Positions 38,625 to 46,432 of a DNA stretch of 64,000 nucleotides are shown here, in pieces. Both the position numbers and the translations under genes were made by a program. Within the stretch, counting starts at the first letter, position 1, and the number at the start of each line of letters is the position of its first letter. A model generated the notes under the pieces. That model saw only the letters and a program-made list of their open reading frames with translations. It was not told the DNA's origin and did not search any database. Source of the stretch: Pseudomonadota bacterium (lineage in GTDB: Bacteria > Pseudomonadota > Gammaproteobacteria > Burkholderiales > Rhodocyclaceae); NCBI GenBank assembly GCA_018241685.1, contig JAFEDJ010000009.1, positions 62,001 through 126,000 on the forward strand. The letters run 5' to 3'.

Positions 38625-39170
38625 CTATGCCGCCGGGTAGATACAGCGCGGATTGAGCGTCAAGGTGGTATCCCCGGCCGAGAACCACAGCTGCCCGTCC
38701 TGGACCGTGCAGCTCAATTCCATGCTGCGCGACGCCAGCGCGGCAAGCGCCTTCGATTCTTCCTGGGCCAGCGCCAGCACCTTCAGATTCGCCAGCTTGG
38801 ACAGCGTTGCCGCGTCCTTCTGCCACCAGATATCCACCGTACGACCACCGTAGGCCAGCACCGTGACCTGGTCGGCCCGTCCAGCCGCGCGACGCAACAG
38901 GCGTTCGTCCGGCAGACCGACCTCGATCCAGTCGAGAATGCGCCCCGTATCGTCCTTTCGCCACAGGGCTGGCTCGTCGTCGGTGGAAATCCCGCGCCCG
39001 AATTCGAGCCGTTCGTCCGCATGCAGTGCAAAAGCCAGCACACGCACCATCATCCGCTCATCGGTCTCGGACGGATGACGGGCGAGGGTCAGCACATGTT
39101 CGCCGAAATGGCCCCGATCCAGGTCGGAGACATTCAATGTGGCGCGAAAAATGGTGGATTTGAGGGCCAT
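38625..39170 (-). CDS. yaeQ: YaeQ family protein
   Basis: Protein of 181 residues matching YaeQ end to end: it begins MALKSTIFRATLNVSDLDRG, continues HPSETDERMMVRVLAFALHA and LEFGRGISTDDEPALW, and ends in the DGQLWFSAGDTTLTLNP region. YaeQ has a fold related to PD-(D/E)XK nucleases. Its molecular role is unclear; E. coli YaeQ was once proposed to compensate for loss of RfaH. It lies downstream of efp, separated by a strong terminator, so it has its own promoter. Confidence 0.92.
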   Translation of the reverse strand: MALKSTIFRATLNVSDLDRGHFGEHVLTLARHPSETDERMMVRVLAFALHADERLEFGRGISTDDEPALWRKDDTGRILDWIEVGLPDERLLRRAAGRADQVTVLAYGGRTVDIWWQKDAATLSKLANLKVLALAQEESKALAALASRSMELSCTVQDGQLWFSAGDTTLTLNPRCIYPAA

Positions 39171-39183
39171 GGCGCTTGTTCGG

Positions 39184-39217
39184 AAAAAAACGAAAGGCCA
39201 CCTGACGGTGGCCTTTC
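39184..39217 (-). terminator. intrinsic terminator of efp
   Basis: A perfect 11-bp stem GAAAGGCCACC (39192-39202) / GGTGGCCTTTC (39207-39217) with a 4-nt loop. On the minus strand it is followed by CGTTTTTTT (the A-run at 39184-39190). It starts 23 bp after the efp stop codon, a textbook Rho-independent terminator for efp transcription. Confidence 0.92.
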
Positions 39218-39239
39218 ACCGGACCGGACCAGCCGCGAC

Positions 39240-39800
39240 TTACTTGACGCGGTTGCGGTATTCGTCGGTACGGGTGTCGATTTCGATCTTGTCGCCGATT
39301 TCCACGAAAGCGGGCACGGACAGCTCGAAACCGCTGGGAGCGATACGGGCGGGCTTCAGAACCTTGCCGGAGGTGTCGCCCTTGACGGCGGGCTCGGTGT
39401 ATTCCACTTCGCGCACGACGCTGGTCGGCAGTTCCACGGAGATGGCCTTGCCGTTGAAGAACACGACTTCACAGGGCATGCCGTCGATCAGGTACTTCAG
39501 CGCGTCGGTCATGTTCTCGGCTTCGACTTCGTACTGTTCGTACTCGGCGTCCATGAAAACGTACATCGGGTCGGCAAAGTAGGAGTAGGTAACTTCCTTG
39601 CGATCGAGAACGACGACTTCGAACTTGTCGTCCGCCTTGTAAACCGACTCGGACGGCGCACCGGTGAGCAGGTTCTTGAGCTTCATCTTGACGACGGCAG
39701 CGTTACGGCCGGACTTGTTGTACTCGGCCTTCTGCACCACGAGGGCGTCGCTGCCCACCATGATCACGTTGCCGGAGCGGAGTTCCATTGCGGTTTTCAT
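39240..39800 (-). CDS. efp: translation elongation factor P (EarP/Arg32 type)
   Basis: Relieves ribosome stalling at polyproline stretches; 186 residues, three beta-barrel domains. Start ATG 39800 gives [18 protein letters not shown], which places the modified tip residue at Arg32 in the loop [11 protein letters not shown]. That loop is the hallmark of EF-P activated by arginine rhamnosylation, not lysine beta-lysylation (which needs Lys34 in PGKG). The upstream neighbour on the same strand is earP, the rhamnosyltransferase, so substrate and modifier are paired. A longer reading from 39830 would shift Arg32 and is rejected. Confidence 0.97.
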   Translation of the reverse strand: MKTAMELRSGNVIMVGSDALVVQKAEYNKSGRNAAVVKMKLKNLLTGAPSESVYKADDKFEVVVLDRKEVTYSYFADPMYVFMDAEYEQYEVEAENMTDALKYLIDGMPCEVVFFNGKAISVELPTSVVREVEYTEPAVKGDTSGKVLKPARIAPSGFELSVPAFVEIGDKIEIDTRTDEYRNRVK

Positions 39801-39854
39801 GCTATTTCCTGCTTGCAAATTGCGCGGCACGTGCCACGGATAAACGGTAACTTA

Positions 39855-41138
39855 TTATTCTAACTTAAGTTTACAGAATTGCACCAGCCGCGCGGCGAGA
39901 TCCCCCCCCTCCTGCAGATGCGCCGCCCATGCCTTAGCGTGGGTCTTGAGAGCGGGTAACGCCGCCCGAAACGCGGGCCAGGCCGCCGCCACGCCTTCCC
40001 CCCGATTCCAGGCCAGCCAGAAATCGGACAACGCACCGGCAAGCTCCGGATCGAGTCCTTCCTGGTAGCGGGCCAGGAAAGCCCGCAACTTTTCCAGGTG
40101 CGCATCCTCTTCCTGCACGTAGATCTGCCATACGAAAGGGATCTCGGCCCACTGGGCGCGCACGAAGGAATCCTCGCCACGCACGAAATTGAGATCGCAC
40201 GCCCACAGCAATTCGTCATATTTCCGTTGCTCGACGAAGGGCAGAATACGCACGACGAGCTGGCCGCACAGCAACTGATCGCCCACACGCAGGCCACTCA
40301 CCCCGAATTCCACCGCCAGTTCGGGCAGGATCCGCCCTTCCGGTACCAGACAGGTGATGGGCGAATCCCCTGCCGACCAGGCCTTTATGATCTCTCTCAA
40401 GCCCTTGTTTTCATAAGAAAACAAGGAGACCCGAAGTTCATTTTGGCGACGTTCCGGCAGATCAAGCGCAGCCAGGAAAGCAGCCGGCACAAAAGCCGTC
40501 CGGCGCGCCGAATAATCAGCCTCGCGGATGAAGCCCCCCGAATTTCCCCCCAGGCCGGGAAAGAAGAAGAACTGCGTGAGGGGAAGTTGCGGATGCGGTG
40601 ACGGCAGGCCATGGCAGTCGCCGACCCAATCCTCGGCGCTGAGGTACTCGAGGTTTATCCATACCGGTTTCGGAGTGCGACGGGCCATCGCCTGCAGGAA
40701 GGCGTCGGGAAGATTGCCAGCAAAAGCCGAAATCACCACCGCACCAGGTTCGATGTCCGGCAGCGGAGCACTCCAGTGACGAATTTCCACACCATCGATC
40801 TGTTGGCTGGCGGCGAGCACATCGAGTTGGGGAATCAGTCGGCGGGCCACCTTCAGGTCATCCACCCACAGGCGCACGGCAATCGGGTACTCGGCTACCA
40901 GTTGCCGGGACAAGCGCCAGCACACGCCGATATCGCCGAAATTATCTACAACCGGACAAAACACATCCCAGATGCCCTCGGTGGGTGCAGCGGGAGTGGA
41001 AGAGGGCGAACGTTTCGACAAAACTGGGGACAAATCGGGGGTGGACGGGCGGACAGATTGTGCACAAAGCGTCTTTCTGCGGCGAGGCAAAATTTCCTCA
41101 ACAATCCTCCCACACACTATGCAGTCGCTTTCCGACAT
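39855..41138 (-). CDS. earP: EF-P arginine rhamnosyltransferase EarP
   Basis: Inverting glycosyltransferase (GT-B fold) that transfers rhamnose from dTDP-L-rhamnose to Arg32 of EF-P. Family motifs: WDVFCPVVDNFGDIGVCWRL near the N-terminus, with the catalytic Asp in DNFGD; VVISAFAGNLPDAF; WINLEYLSAEDW; FFFPGLGGNSGGF; and ILPFVEQRKYDELLWACDLNFVRGEDSFVRA. The start is uncertain. ATG 41138 gives about 58 residues before the conserved WDVF, longer than usual. TTG codons nearer the motif, one of them after GAGGAAA, are alternatives. It lies 54 bp upstream of efp on the same strand. The upstream part overlaps a region with DnaA-like boxes. Confidence 0.92.
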   Translation of the reverse strand: MSESDCIVCGRIVEEILPRRRKTLCAQSVRPSTPDLSPVLSKRSPSSTPAAPTEGIWDVFCPVVDNFGDIGVCWRLSRQLVAEYPIAVRLWVDDLKVARRLIPQLDVLAASQQIDGVEIRHWSAPLPDIEPGAVVISAFAGNLPDAFLQAMARRTPKPVWINLEYLSAEDWVGDCHGLPSPHPQLPLTQFFFFPGLGGNSGGFIREADYSARRTAFVPAAFLAALDLPERRQNELRVSLFSYENKGLREIIKAWSAGDSPITCLVPEGRILPELAVEFGVSGLRVGDQLLCGQLVVRILPFVEQRKYDELLWACDLNFVRGEDSFVRAQWAEIPFVWQIYVQEEDAHLEKLRAFLARYQEGLDPELAGALSDFWLAWNRGEGVAAAWPAFRAALPALKTHAKAWAAHLQEGGDLAARLVQFCKLKLE

Positions 41139-41183
41139 CCTTATCAACGCGTCAAACTGTTGATAACAAAATATTTTTTTGTG

Positions 41184-41241
41184 TTATCCACAAAAATGCT
41201 CGCAGCGTAAACGTAAACAGTACTTATATATAAAGAAAAAC
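41184..41241. repeat. module A: DnaA box, GTAAACAG and AT-rich tract
   Basis: Perfect DnaA box TTATCCACA at 41184-41192, GTAAACAG at 41213-41220 and the AT-rich tract CTTATATATAAAGAAAAAC at 41223-41241. An inverted one-mismatch DnaA box TGTTGATAA is just upstream at 41158-41166. The same three elements recur in the same order and spacing at 41747-41804 (module B). Function is unknown: a DnaA-binding locus/origin-like element, or a duplicated promoter, are both possible. Confidence 0.7.
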
Positions 41242-41306
41242 AGTCAACAATCTCTACCAACCTGAGCCCGTGCCAAACAAGCCACGGCGACCGCAAAGGA
41301 ATCTCG

Positions 41307-41576
41307 ATGCTTTCGATCACCGACTTGCTGGACTTCATCGAAGTGGACTGGGAAACCGTACAAGTCGTACGTGACGCAACCGGACTCTCCGATGATCAGT
41401 CTCATGGACTTACCAAGGAATTGTTGAAGACGCCTCAGGGACTTTATCTGGTGCACCAGATGTTCCGGGACCAGTTGTCCATCGCCGAAAGACAATTCGA
41501 CTTCCTGCGCAAACGCCACTTGAACAAGGCCTACAGCTACTTTTCTCGCAAATATCCGCTTACGGAAACCCTCTGA
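41307..41576 (+). CDS. orphan 89-residue protein of unknown function
   Basis: I do not recognise this protein. It starts MLSITDLLDFIEVDWETVQV at ATG 41307 with AAGGA seven bases upstream, is acidic in the first half and ends in a basic, aromatic helix (FLRKRHLNKAYSYFSRKYPL). No signal peptide or membrane span is seen. It is all-helical in appearance and has no cysteines. It sits alone between two copies of a DnaA-box/AT-rich module and between the divergent earP and EamA genes. A role linked to that locus is a guess; the reading frame has normal codon use and a good ribosome-binding site, so I think it is real. Confidence 0.65.
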   Translation: MLSITDLLDFIEVDWETVQVVRDATGLSDDQSHGLTKELLKTPQGLYLVHQMFRDQLSIAERQFDFLRKRHLNKAYSYFSRKYPLTETL

Positions 41577-41746
41577 AAGCGGCTTCCTGTGTACAAACTG
41601 ACGGTAAACAGGCGCAGAAAATGTGGACAAGCCACGGATCCACGGGAAACAGAATTTTCCTCCCCAATCTGTCCCCGTGCTGTTCCTGCCGTTTTCCAGA
41701 ACCTTTTACAGGATTCAACATTTTGAATCATAAAGGTTTTATTCTG
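41577..41746. other. intergenic stretch with DnaA-like boxes and an inverted repeat
   Basis: Between the orphan gene and module B are TGTGTACAA (41588-41596) and TGTGGACAA (41622-41630), both variants of the reversed DnaA box TGTGGATAA. A further GTAAACAG lies at 41604-41611. A perfect inverted repeat GATTCAA-N4-TTGAATC lies at 41712-41729. A TTTACA at 41705-41710 with CATAAA about 18 bp downstream could be a promoter. No open reading frame is supported here. Confidence 0.5.
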
Positions 41747-41804
41747 TTATCCACAGAAAACGGCGGTGTACCGTAAACAGAGTCTTATATATATAAAGAA
41801 AAAC
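41747..41804. repeat. module B: DnaA box, GTAAACAG and AT-rich tract
   Basis: Second copy of the module at 41184-41241: TTATCCACA at 41747-41755, GTAAACAG at 41773-41780 and the AT tract at 41784-41804. The tract equals that of module A with one extra TA. Element order is the same and offsets differ by only 1-3 bp. Sequence between the elements is not conserved, which suggests that the elements themselves are under selection. Confidence 0.7.
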
Positions 41805-41841
41805 TAAGAACAAAACACCACGCTGAACTGGAGGAGCCACA

Positions 41842-41866
41842 TCCAGCCAAACCGGGTTTGGCTGGA
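41842..41866 (+). other. 11-bp hairpin upstream of a possible short leader frame
   Basis: TCCAGCCAAAC (41842-41852) and GTTTGGCTGGA (41856-41866) make a perfect 11-bp stem with a three-base loop. It ends 11 bases before the ATG at 41878 and next to AGGA. No T-run follows, so it is unlikely to terminate transcription; control of translation or mRNA stability is more plausible. Confidence 0.5.
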
Positions 41867-41877
41867 CAGGAATCACC

Positions 41878-41988
41878 ATGTCCGAGTGGACGGTTCTCGC
41901 TGATAATCCGCGTCAACGCATCCAGAAACCGTCTTCGTGTCCGATCATCGCAGCCCACGTTTTCTCGGCCATCCCTATCTCCTGCTGA
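41878..41988 (+). CDS. possible 36-residue leader peptide overlapping the EamA transporter gene
   Basis: An ATG at 41878, with AGGA six bases upstream, opens a 36-codon frame (MSEWTVLADNPRQ...IPISC) that ends at 41988, 51 bp inside the transporter gene in another frame. The transporter's own GTG start at 41937 has no good ribosome-binding site. The short frame may therefore serve translational coupling or act as a leader. There is no homology argument, and it may be fortuitous. Confidence 0.25.
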   Translation: MSEWTVLADNPRQRIQKPSSCPIIAAHVFSAIPISC

Positions 41989-42842
41989 CGCTTACCGTCC
42001 TGTTCTGGTCAGGCAACATGGTGGTTGGGCGGGGAATGAGAGAACTGGTCCCTCCATTTTCCTTGGCTGTCGGACGCTGGATTCTGGCTTTCCTGCTGAC
42101 CCTGCCCTTCGCCTGGCCGCATCGGCGGACGTTGAAGGGGTTGAATCTTCGGCAATGGATGATGCTGCTGCTGCTGGGCATACTGGGGGTCGGTGCCTAC
42201 AACACGCTGGCCTACATTGCCCTTGCCCACACAACGGCCACCAATGCGGCACTGCTGAATTCCTTCATCCCGATCGCGATCATCGCGATCTCCTGGTTTC
42301 TCGGCCATCGGGCGAAAGGGCTCGAGCTTTTTGGTGTCGGAGTCTCCTTCTGTGGCGTGCTGACCATCGTCAGCCACGGCGATCCGGCAATCCTGGCCGG
42401 ATTGAGCCTCAATGTCGGGGATGTCTGGATGTTGGCAGCGGTGTTGTCCTGGGCTTTGTACACCCTGGGGCTACGCTGGCGGCCCCAGGGTGTGCATCCG
42501 ATGGCCCTGCTGGCGGCGCTGACGGCGATCGGCCTGATGCTCCTGCTGCCTTTTGCGTGGCATGAACTGGCCACGGGAGCGGTTCTGCATCTGGTGCCGG
42601 CGGCATTTGCCGGCATTGCCTACACGGGAATCTTTCCGGCTTTTCTCGGTTATGTGTTCTACAACCGTGCCGTCGCTGAGGTTGGGGCGGCCAAAGGCGG
42701 ACTTTTCATCCATCTGATGCCGGTTTTCAGCACGATCCTGGCGGCCATTTTTCTCAGTGAAGTCCCACAGCTGTACCATCTGCTCGGAATCGTGATGATC
42801 CTGGCCGGCATCTGGCTGACGACCGGTTTCAATCGACGCTAA
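41937..42842 (+). CDS. EamA-domain (DMT superfamily) transporter
   Basis: Inner-membrane permease of 301 residues with ten hydrophobic segments, arranged as two EamA repeats. The first repeat begins LLLTLTVLFWSGNMVVGRGM and contains GVGAYNTLAYIALAHTTATNAALLNS. The second contains VLSWALYTLGLRW and ends in FSTILAAIFLSEVPQLYHLLGIVMILAGIWLTT. These carriers usually export amino acids or metabolites; the substrate is unknown. The start is the weak GTG at 41937, chosen because upstream frame has no other start with family sequence. Confidence 0.88.
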   Translation: MSDHRSPRFLGHPYLLLTLTVLFWSGNMVVGRGMRELVPPFSLAVGRWILAFLLTLPFAWPHRRTLKGLNLRQWMMLLLLGILGVGAYNTLAYIALAHTTATNAALLNSFIPIAIIAISWFLGHRAKGLELFGVGVSFCGVLTIVSHGDPAILAGLSLNVGDVWMLAAVLSWALYTLGLRWRPQGVHPMALLAALTAIGLMLLLPFAWHELATGAVLHLVPAAFAGIAYTGIFPAFLGYVFYNRAVAEVGAAKGGLFIHLMPVFSTILAAIFLSEVPQLYHLLGIVMILAGIWLTTGFNRR

Positions 42843-42870
42843 ACTGCGCGGCGAACTTAGGAGCTTTTCC

Positions 42871-43344
42871 TTGCACTTCGAACATCTCATCGAGATCAAC
42901 AATCCCCTCAATCCACTCATCGAGTTGCTGAGCGTCGAGCAGGTGTGGACCGGCCTGATGTACCGGGTCGAGGAGCCGGGGATTTTCCTGCCGGGGCTGG
43001 ATCGTTGCGAGATCCTGTCGCGCAGCGAGGGCCAGGTGGAACGGATCCTCCACTTCGGGCAGGCTAGTATCCGCGACACGGTCACCTATCGTGCGCAGGA
43101 GTGGATGTGCTTCGAATCGAGGGCGACCGCCGAGCATGCTGGCGGAACGCTCACCATCCGACTTGAAGTCCCTGATTCAACGAGAATTTTTCTCCGTTTC
43201 ACGTACGAAACGACATTGTCGGAGAATGCAGCTGAGGGTGAAGTGGTACAGGTGTCCGAATTCGTCAAATCCGCATACCGGGAATCCGACGTGGATACGG
43301 TGCGCATCATCCGCACGATTGCTGCCAACGGGCGGCCTCAGTAG
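42871..43344 (+). CDS. SRPBCC-fold protein of the DUF1857 (AtaL-like) family
   Basis: A 157-residue protein with the start-domain-like SRPBCC pattern of DUF1857: [28 protein letters not shown], then [17 protein letters not shown] and the closing [21 protein letters not shown] helix. Such proteins bind small hydrophobic ligands; no catalytic role is established. The start is TTG 42871, seven bases after AGGAG. It sits 28 bp after the EamA gene and 42 bp before the aminotransferase gene, so the three may form one unit. Confidence 0.8.
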   Translation: MHFEHLIEINNPLNPLIELLSVEQVWTGLMYRVEEPGIFLPGLDRCEILSRSEGQVERILHFGQASIRDTVTYRAQEWMCFESRATAEHAGGTLTIRLEVPDSTRIFLRFTYETTLSENAAEGEVVQVSEFVKSAYRESDVDTVRIIRTIAANGRPQ

Positions 43345-43386
43345 CAGGCCTGCCCGCGGTATTTCAGACTGTCTTCAGGAGAAACC

Positions 43387-44520
43387 ATGAAGGTCGCAAG
43401 TCCCGAAATCCGTTCTTTCCAAGCACCGGTCCGCACGTTGATGGGGCCCGGACCGTCGGATGTGCCGCCGCGGGTGCTCGCCGCGCTGGCCCGGCCTACC
43501 ATCGGCCACCTCGATCCGGCCTTCGTCGGCATGATGGACGAGCTGAAGAGCCTGCTGCGGTACGTCTTTCAGACCGAAAATGAGCTGACTTTTCCCTTGT
43601 CGGCACCGGGTTCGGTCGGGATGGAGAGCTGTTTCGTCAATCTGGTCGCGCCTGGCGACAAGGTCATCGTGTGCATCAACGGCGTTTTTGGCCAGCGTAT
43701 GGCTGAAAACGTGCGTCGGATCGGCGGCGTACCGGTGATCGTCGAGGATCCATGGGGCGAAGCGGTGGATCCGGACAAGGTCGAGGAGGCTTTCCGTGCC
43801 AACCCAGATGCGGCACTGCTGGCCTTCGTCCATGCGGAGACCTCGACCGGTGCGCTGTCCGATGCAGCCACGCTGGCGGCGATTGCCCGCCGTTTCGGGG
43901 CACTGACGATCATGGACTGCGTGACGTCCCTCGCCGGCGTGCCGGTGCTGCTCGACGAATGGGGCATCGATGCGGCCTATTCGGGCAGCCAAAAGTGTCT
44001 GTCGAGCGCTCCAGGCCTTTCTCCGGTCAGTTTTTCCGCCGCGGCGGTAGAGCGGATTCGCAACCGCAAGACCTCCTGCCAGAGCTGGTTCCAGGATTTG
44101 AGCCTCGTGCTGGGCTACTGGAGCGGCGCGAAACGGACGTATCACCACACCGCACCAGTCAATCCACTCTATGGCCTGCACGAATCTCTGGTACTGGTGG
44201 CCGAAGAAGGGCTGGAAAACGTCTGGCAACGCCATTGGGACAACCATCTGCGCCTGCGTGCCGGGCTGGAGGCGCTCGGCTTGCGCTTTGTTGTCCGCGA
44301 AGAAGCGCGTTTGCCGCAGCTCAACACCGTCTGGGTTCCGGAAGGCGTGGATGAAGCAGCTGCGCGCAATCGCCTGCTCACCGAATTCGGGCTGGAAATC
44401 GGGGCCGGGCTGGGGGTTCTGGCCGGCAAGGTGTGGCGTATCGGCCTGATGGGGCATTCCAGCCGCCCTGCCAATATCGCACTGTGCCTGGAGGCACTTG
44501 AGGCGGTGCTCCGGCGGTGA
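43387..44520 (+). CDS. class V aminotransferase (alanine/serine--glyoxylate aminotransferase type)
   Basis: PLP-dependent aminotransferase, 377 residues. N-terminal [27 protein letters not shown] is the hallmark of the alanine-glyoxylate/serine-glyoxylate group. The PLP aspartate region is [14 protein letters not shown] and the Schiff-base lysine is in [13 protein letters not shown]. The substrate-binding arginine region [10 protein letters not shown] is at the C-terminus. It probably links glyoxylate with serine, alanine or glycine. The start is ATG 43387 after CAGGAGAAA. Confidence 0.93.
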   Translation: MKVASPEIRSFQAPVRTLMGPGPSDVPPRVLAALARPTIGHLDPAFVGMMDELKSLLRYVFQTENELTFPLSAPGSVGMESCFVNLVAPGDKVIVCINGVFGQRMAENVRRIGGVPVIVEDPWGEAVDPDKVEEAFRANPDAALLAFVHAETSTGALSDAATLAAIARRFGALTIMDCVTSLAGVPVLLDEWGIDAAYSGSQKCLSSAPGLSPVSFSAAAVERIRNRKTSCQSWFQDLSLVLGYWSGAKRTYHHTAPVNPLYGLHESLVLVAEEGLENVWQRHWDNHLRLRAGLEALGLRFVVREEARLPQLNTVWVPEGVDEAAARNRLLTEFGLEIGAGLGVLAGKVWRIGLMGHSSRPANIALCLEALEAVLRR

Positions 44521-44527
44521 CGCGGTT

Positions 44528-45364
44528 TCAGCTGCCCAGGCCTGGGTAGCTGAAGCCGATAAAATGCGTCGAATTGACAGCAAAATGCACAAAAATTGCC
44601 GCTTCTATGCGTCTTGTGTGCGCATACGCACAGGCGTAGGAGAGGCCGGCGACAACGGCGAGCATTGCGTATTGCACTCCACCAGGCAGATGGGCGGCGC
44701 CGAACAATAGGGCCGACAGGATCACCGGGACGAGTTTTCCCTGCTGGCTGAAGTACTGGTGCAGTTTTTCCTGGATCAGCCCACGAAAGAAGCACTCTTC
44801 GGCGACGCAGGTGAACAACAGGTTGATCGCCAGGAAACTGTCCGCGAAGGCTGGCCATTTGGGATCCGGGCGGACGAATTCCGTCAGCCATGCGAGTCCT
44901 AGCGTCGAAATTGCGCCGAAGGCCGAAAATGTCAGCATTAAGACGCCAATTCGACGGAGTTCAAGTCCTGATTTGATGCGTTTGCCGAAAAATGCCAAGA
45001 GTATGAGCCCGGCGGCCGCCTTGTCGAAACCGGCACGGAGGGTGAAGGCGCGTGCACCGGGGCTCAGTACGGCCTTGTCGACGATGGTCATCGGGTGAAA
45101 TCCCGGCCAGACGTGCAGCGCCAGGATTAATGCAAGGACACCGGCCGCCCAAGGGCCGGCCTTCGGCAAGTGCCGAACAGAGGCTTGACTGGCCAGTAGC
45201 AGGAGTGCGAGGCCGGGCAGTGCGACCGGGGTCACGGTTCCGCCGGCCAGGGCGAAACCCAATGAAAAAATGAAAAAAACGGCCCAAGGGGCGATGGGCG
45301 TGCGGGCAGGCCACCATACGGCCAGTATGGCGGCGCCCAGAAGAATGAAGCTGATTTCCGGCAA
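44528..45364 (-). CDS. CPBP-family (CAAX protease-like) intramembrane metalloprotease
   Basis: Multispanning membrane protein of 278 residues. The Abi/CPBP motifs are intact: CVAEECFFRG (EExxxR), LLFGAAHLPGG (FxxxH) and the final IFVHFAVNSTHF (HxxxN/B). Bacterial members have varied or unknown substrates. It converges with the aminotransferase gene (7 bp between stops). Confidence 0.88.
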   Translation of the reverse strand: MPEISFILLGAAILAVWWPARTPIAPWAVFFIFSLGFALAGGTVTPVALPGLALLLLASQASVRHLPKAGPWAAGVLALILALHVWPGFHPMTIVDKAVLSPGARAFTLRAGFDKAAAGLILLAFFGKRIKSGLELRRIGVLMLTFSAFGAISTLGLAWLTEFVRPDPKWPAFADSFLAINLLFTCVAEECFFRGLIQEKLHQYFSQQGKLVPVILSALLFGAAHLPGGVQYAMLAVVAGLSYACAYAHTRRIEAAIFVHFAVNSTHFIGFSYPGLGS

Positions 45365-45387
45365 ATTCTTTTTATTTCAGCGGCTTA

Positions 45388-45612
45388 CTAGCGGGTTGCG
45401 GCATCGATCTGCTTACGCCGTTCCTCGGCTTGCTGGTTGGCGGCTTCCAGTTGTTGTTCGATCTGCGCTTTCGCCGCCCGGGCCTGTTCGGCTTCGCGGG
45501 CCTTGAGTTGGGCGGCAGTGATGGCGGCCGTACTCGTGTCGGAGACGCCGCAGGCGGCCAGCAGAAGTGCCATCGATACGATGGCGAGGCGGGAGATGAA
45601 TGCAGAAGGCAT
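45388..45612 (-). CDS. small lipoprotein with charged coiled-coil domain
   Basis: A 74-residue protein. The signal peptide (MPSAFISRLAIVSMALLLAAC) ends in the lipobox LAAC at Cys21. The mature part is a single amphipathic helix rich in Ala/Glu/Gln/Arg (ARAAKAQIEQQLEAANQQAEERRKQ). It resembles Lpp/SmpA-like small coiled-coil lipoproteins in layout only. It lies 23 bp upstream of the CPBP protease gene, in the same direction. Confidence 0.7.
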   Translation of the reverse strand: MPSAFISRLAIVSMALLLAACGVSDTSTAAITAAQLKAREAEQARAAKAQIEQQLEAANQQAEERRKQIDAATR

Positions 45613-45701
45613 GGCGGGCTCCAGGGGATCCGGAGAAATGGAGGTGATGATCAACACTATCGCCATTTGTCGTGTTCGTCATGCCTTCTGGCGTCAAAAG
45701 C

Positions 45702-45974
45702 TCACTTTTTGGCGCTATCTCCACCGCTGATACTCAATTCGCCCTTCAGTTTGGCGATGCTCTTGTCGCCGAAGCCCTTTACGTTTTTCAGATCGTCGAG
45801 GCTCTTGAAGGGGCCGTTCTTGGTTCGGTAGTCGATGATCGCCTGGGCTTTGGAAGGGCCGATACCCTTCACGCCGTCGAGCTCACCCTGGCTGGCAGTG
45901 TTGATATTGACGGCAGCCAGTGCAAGGTGGATTCCGGCGAGGGACAGGCCGAGGAAGGACAGAATGTGCTTCAT
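45702..45974 (-). CDS. ComEA-like helix-hairpin-helix DNA-binding protein
   Basis: A 90-residue exported protein. A signal peptide (MKHILSFLGLSLAGIHLALA) is followed directly by a ComEA-type HhH pair: VNINTASQGELDGVKGIGPSKAQAII and NGPFKSLDDLKNVKGFGDKSIAKL. Periplasmic ComEA-like proteins bind incoming DNA during natural transformation. The start is ATG 45974 after GGAGA. No other competence gene is adjacent. Confidence 0.9.
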   Translation of the reverse strand: MKHILSFLGLSLAGIHLALAAVNINTASQGELDGVKGIGPSKAQAIIDYRTKNGPFKSLDDLKNVKGFGDKSIAKLKGELSISGGDSAKK

Positions 45975-46123
45975 GTAGGTCTCCTTGTTGATGACATTGT
46001 TATTGTGCAGACTAATACCAATGTCATCAATAGGGGCGGCAACATTTGGAGACTGTTTGCCACCAACCAAACGAGCACCTCATGCGTTAAGGAGAGACAT
46101 CAACCGATTCCTGGAGCACTGCC

Positions 46124-46297
46124 ATGAAAAAGGGTCTTGTCTGCAGCATTCTTCTCGCCGCTCTGCTGGGGGGCTGCGTTGTTGTTCCGGCTGGTCCGGG
46201 CTACGGCCGCTACCATCACTATGATGGGCCGGGGCCCTACCGCGGCTACGGTCCGGGTTATGAGCGGGGTTACGATCGCGGCTACCGGGGCTGGTAA
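46124..46297 (+). CDS. small Gly/Tyr-rich lipoprotein
   Basis: A 57-residue protein that starts at ATG 46124 and ends at TAA 46295-46297. The signal peptide MKKGLVCSILLAALLGGC has a lipobox (LGGC, Cys18). The mature part is made of Gly-Tyr-Pro-Arg units (YRGYGPGYERGYDRGYRGW) with a HHYD segment. Such short GY-rich lipoproteins are common in betaproteobacteria and have no known role. The frame is short, but the signal peptide and the clear stop make it likely to be real. Confidence 0.65.
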   Translation: MKKGLVCSILLAALLGGCVVVPAGPGYGRYHHYDGPGPYRGYGPGYERGYDRGYRGW

Positions 46298-46432
46298 ACG
46301 CTGCCGGGCCGGGGCGTAAAAGCGTGCAAATTTCTGGCTGTGGCGGGGATATGCCTTTATGCTTGGGTCGCATCCGATTTCCGGTGGTCAGGTGCTGCTT
46401 TCAGCGGTCGTCCTGCCCATGCCACGTAGCCC

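Noticed and set aside
41858..42565. Open frame overlapping the EamA transporter in another frame
   Set aside because: Arg/Pro/Gly-rich composition of a shadow frame; the transporter frame has clear membrane segments and motifs.
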